56,126 nucleotides of DNA, from positions 1-56,126 of the forward strand of contig QEVJ01000018.1 in assembly GCA_003576845.1 (NCBI GenBank), read 5' to 3'. The translations under genes and the position numbers were made by a program. The DNA is from Planctomycetota bacterium. GTDB lineage: Bacteria > Planctomycetota > Planctomycetia > Pirellulales > PLA5. The notes beneath the pieces are model-generated. The model made no database searches. It was not told the DNA's origin and saw only the letters and a program-made list of their open reading frames with translations. Below, piece by piece: positions 55,212 through 56,126 of this stretch. Position 1 is the first letter of the stretch. Every line of letters starts with the position of its first letter.

Positions 55212-56126
55212 CTATAGCTCCAGCGGGAAGTCGCTGAGCAATTCGACGCCCGTTTCGGTCACGAGATAGTCGTTTTCGAGCCGGATGCCCGCGCGGAGGT
55301 GCTCGGCGTACAAGCCCGGCTCGGCGGTGAACACGTCGCCGACTTCGAACGTGTCGTCCCAATTCGGGTTGAGGTGCGGGGCTTCGTGCGGGAACAGGCC
55401 GATGCCGTGGCCAAGATGGTGGTCGAACTTCGCTTCTTTGAATTCGCCGAGCCAGCGGTTGCATTCGTCGAACAGCGCCTGGCAGCTTTCGCCCGGCTTG
55501 ACCGTGTTCTCGACGATGTCGAACACTTCGGCCACGTGCCGGCACGCGCGGCGCTGATCTTCGGTCGCGTTGCGGTTCACGGCGATCGCCCGGCAGGTGT
55601 CGGCGTTGTAGCCGCGAAACGCCGGGCCGAGGTCGAGGATGTACAGCTCGCCGTCTTCGATCTTCCGATTCCGCGGCGGTCCGCCCCGCGCGCCCGAGGC
55701 GTAGTCGTTTCCGGTCCAGGTGAGCATTTCGCCCAAGTAGCCCACGGCGATGGCTTGCAGCTCGTTGAACATGTCGAGCTCGTTCAGGCCGGGGCGGATG
55801 ATCTCGCGGGCGTGGGCATACATGGCCCCCGTCGCGGCGATGGCGTGTTTGAGCCGGGCGAGCTCGTCGGGGTCCTTGCGCCGCCGCAAGCGATAGAGCG
55901 TCGGATCGAGATCGACCCATTCGACGCCGCTCCACGCCGACGACAGCGCGGCGGCCGTGTGCATGTCGAACGTCGCAAACTCGACCCCGACGCGCCGCGC
56001 GGGTCCGCGCTCCTTGAGCGCTTCGACGAGCACGGCCGAGCACGCGTGGCGTTGATCGTTGCGGAGCGTCGAGTGCAACTGGGCCTTGTATTCGCGGACG
56101 TCGTCGGCCACGGCGCCGGCGGCCTT
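55212..56126 (-). CDS. M24 metallopeptidase (Xaa-Pro aminopeptidase-like), N-terminus outside window
   Basis: Cuts N-terminal residues before proline in family members. The frame is open to the window edge, so the N-terminal creatinase-type domain is incomplete. The pita-bread core has ligands Asp in LDLGPAF and NADTCR, His in HHLGHGIGLFPHE, Glu in FTAEPGLY and Glu in IRLENDYLV, so both metals can be bound. It is convergent with the DUF1501 gene. Prolidase-like dipeptidase activity is also possible. Confidence 0.9.
   Translation of the reverse strand, partial: KAAGAVADDVREYKAQLHSTLRNDQRHACSAVLVEALKERGPARRVGVEFATFDMHTAAALSSAWSGVEWVDLDPTLYRLRRRKDPDELARLKHAIAATGAMYAHAREIIRPGLNELDMFNELQAIAVGYLGEMLTWTGNDYASGARGGPPRNRKIEDGELYILDLGPAFRGYNADTCRAIAVNRNATEDQRRACRHVAEVFDIVENTVKPGESCQALFDECNRWLGEFKEAKFDHHLGHGIGLFPHEAPHLNPNWDDTFEVGDVFTAEPGLYAEHLRAGIRLENDYLVTETGVELLSDFPLEL

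Noticed and set aside
1-56126. tRNA, rRNA or a SelC-type tRNA
   Set aside because: I looked for cloverleaf-like patterns in the gaps and saw none I could support. A computational scan would be decisive.

Overview
The window looks like part of a planctomycete chromosome, probably of the Pirellulales type. The evidence is the high GC content, the paired DUF1501 and Planctomycete-cytochrome (DUF1549/DUF1553) proteins, a LEPR-XLL-type N-terminus on a giant secreted protein, a lipid A cluster, and many palindromic intergenic repeats. I recognise about 38 protein genes, two of them cut by the window edges. I saw no rRNA, tRNA, CRISPR array or transposase.

Layout. 1-6.1 kb: a DUF1501 protein (5' end missing), polyphosphate kinase, and a CitG-type triphosphoribosyl-dephospho-CoA synthase followed by an outer-membrane-like protein and a small acyl carrier protein. 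6.1-10.6 kb: glutamate dehydrogenase translationally coupled to a cyclic-nucleotide-binding protein, glutathione peroxidase, a thioredoxin-like protein and a GT2 glycosyltransferase. 10.8-15 kb: a TetR-controlled exporter operon (regulator, permease, ATPase, HlyD-type adaptor) with two copies of a candidate operator. 15.1-22.5 kb: topoisomerase I, a SurA-N/PpiD-like membrane protein, a UbiA prenyltransferase and a BON-domain protein. 22.9-28.1 kb: LarC, an ECF sigma factor with its probable membrane-bound partner, two small lysine-rich lipoproteins and a receiver-only response regulator. 27.8-33.4 kb: a trans-sulfuration enzyme, a four-helix-bundle gene inside inverted repeats, and the envelope cluster OmpH/Skp, LpxC, LpxA and a Gfo/Idh oxidoreductase overlapping lpxA. 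33.6-40.2 kb: a DapA-family enzyme, a methyltransferase, a GT2, a conserved unknown protein, a YdjC-like protein with a degraded metal site and a small secreted protein.

40.2-47.7 kb holds the most exciting item, a single gene of about 2,498 codons that ordinary gene calling splits in two at an in-frame TGA (45101-45103). Both sides are in the same frame with no other stop between them. The TGA falls where the first cysteine of a CxxC redox motif is expected, giving U-G-Y-C in a thioredoxin-like domain. Ten nucleotides after the TGA, the mRNA forms a perfect 6-bp hairpin with a 5-nt loop whose second base is G, which fits the bacterial SECIS pattern. I interpret this as a giant extracellular selenoprotein combining a cyclophilin domain, a Sec-containing redox domain, Ig-like modules and six cadherin-like repeats.

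48.2-56.1 kb: tsaE and thiL, an AraC regulator divergent from a Planctomycete-cytochrome/DUF1553 protein and its DUF1501 partner, and an M24 peptidase cut by the window end.

Many intergenic regions carry short repeats arranged as inverted pairs 20-500 bp apart. At least eight unrelated sequence families share this arrangement.
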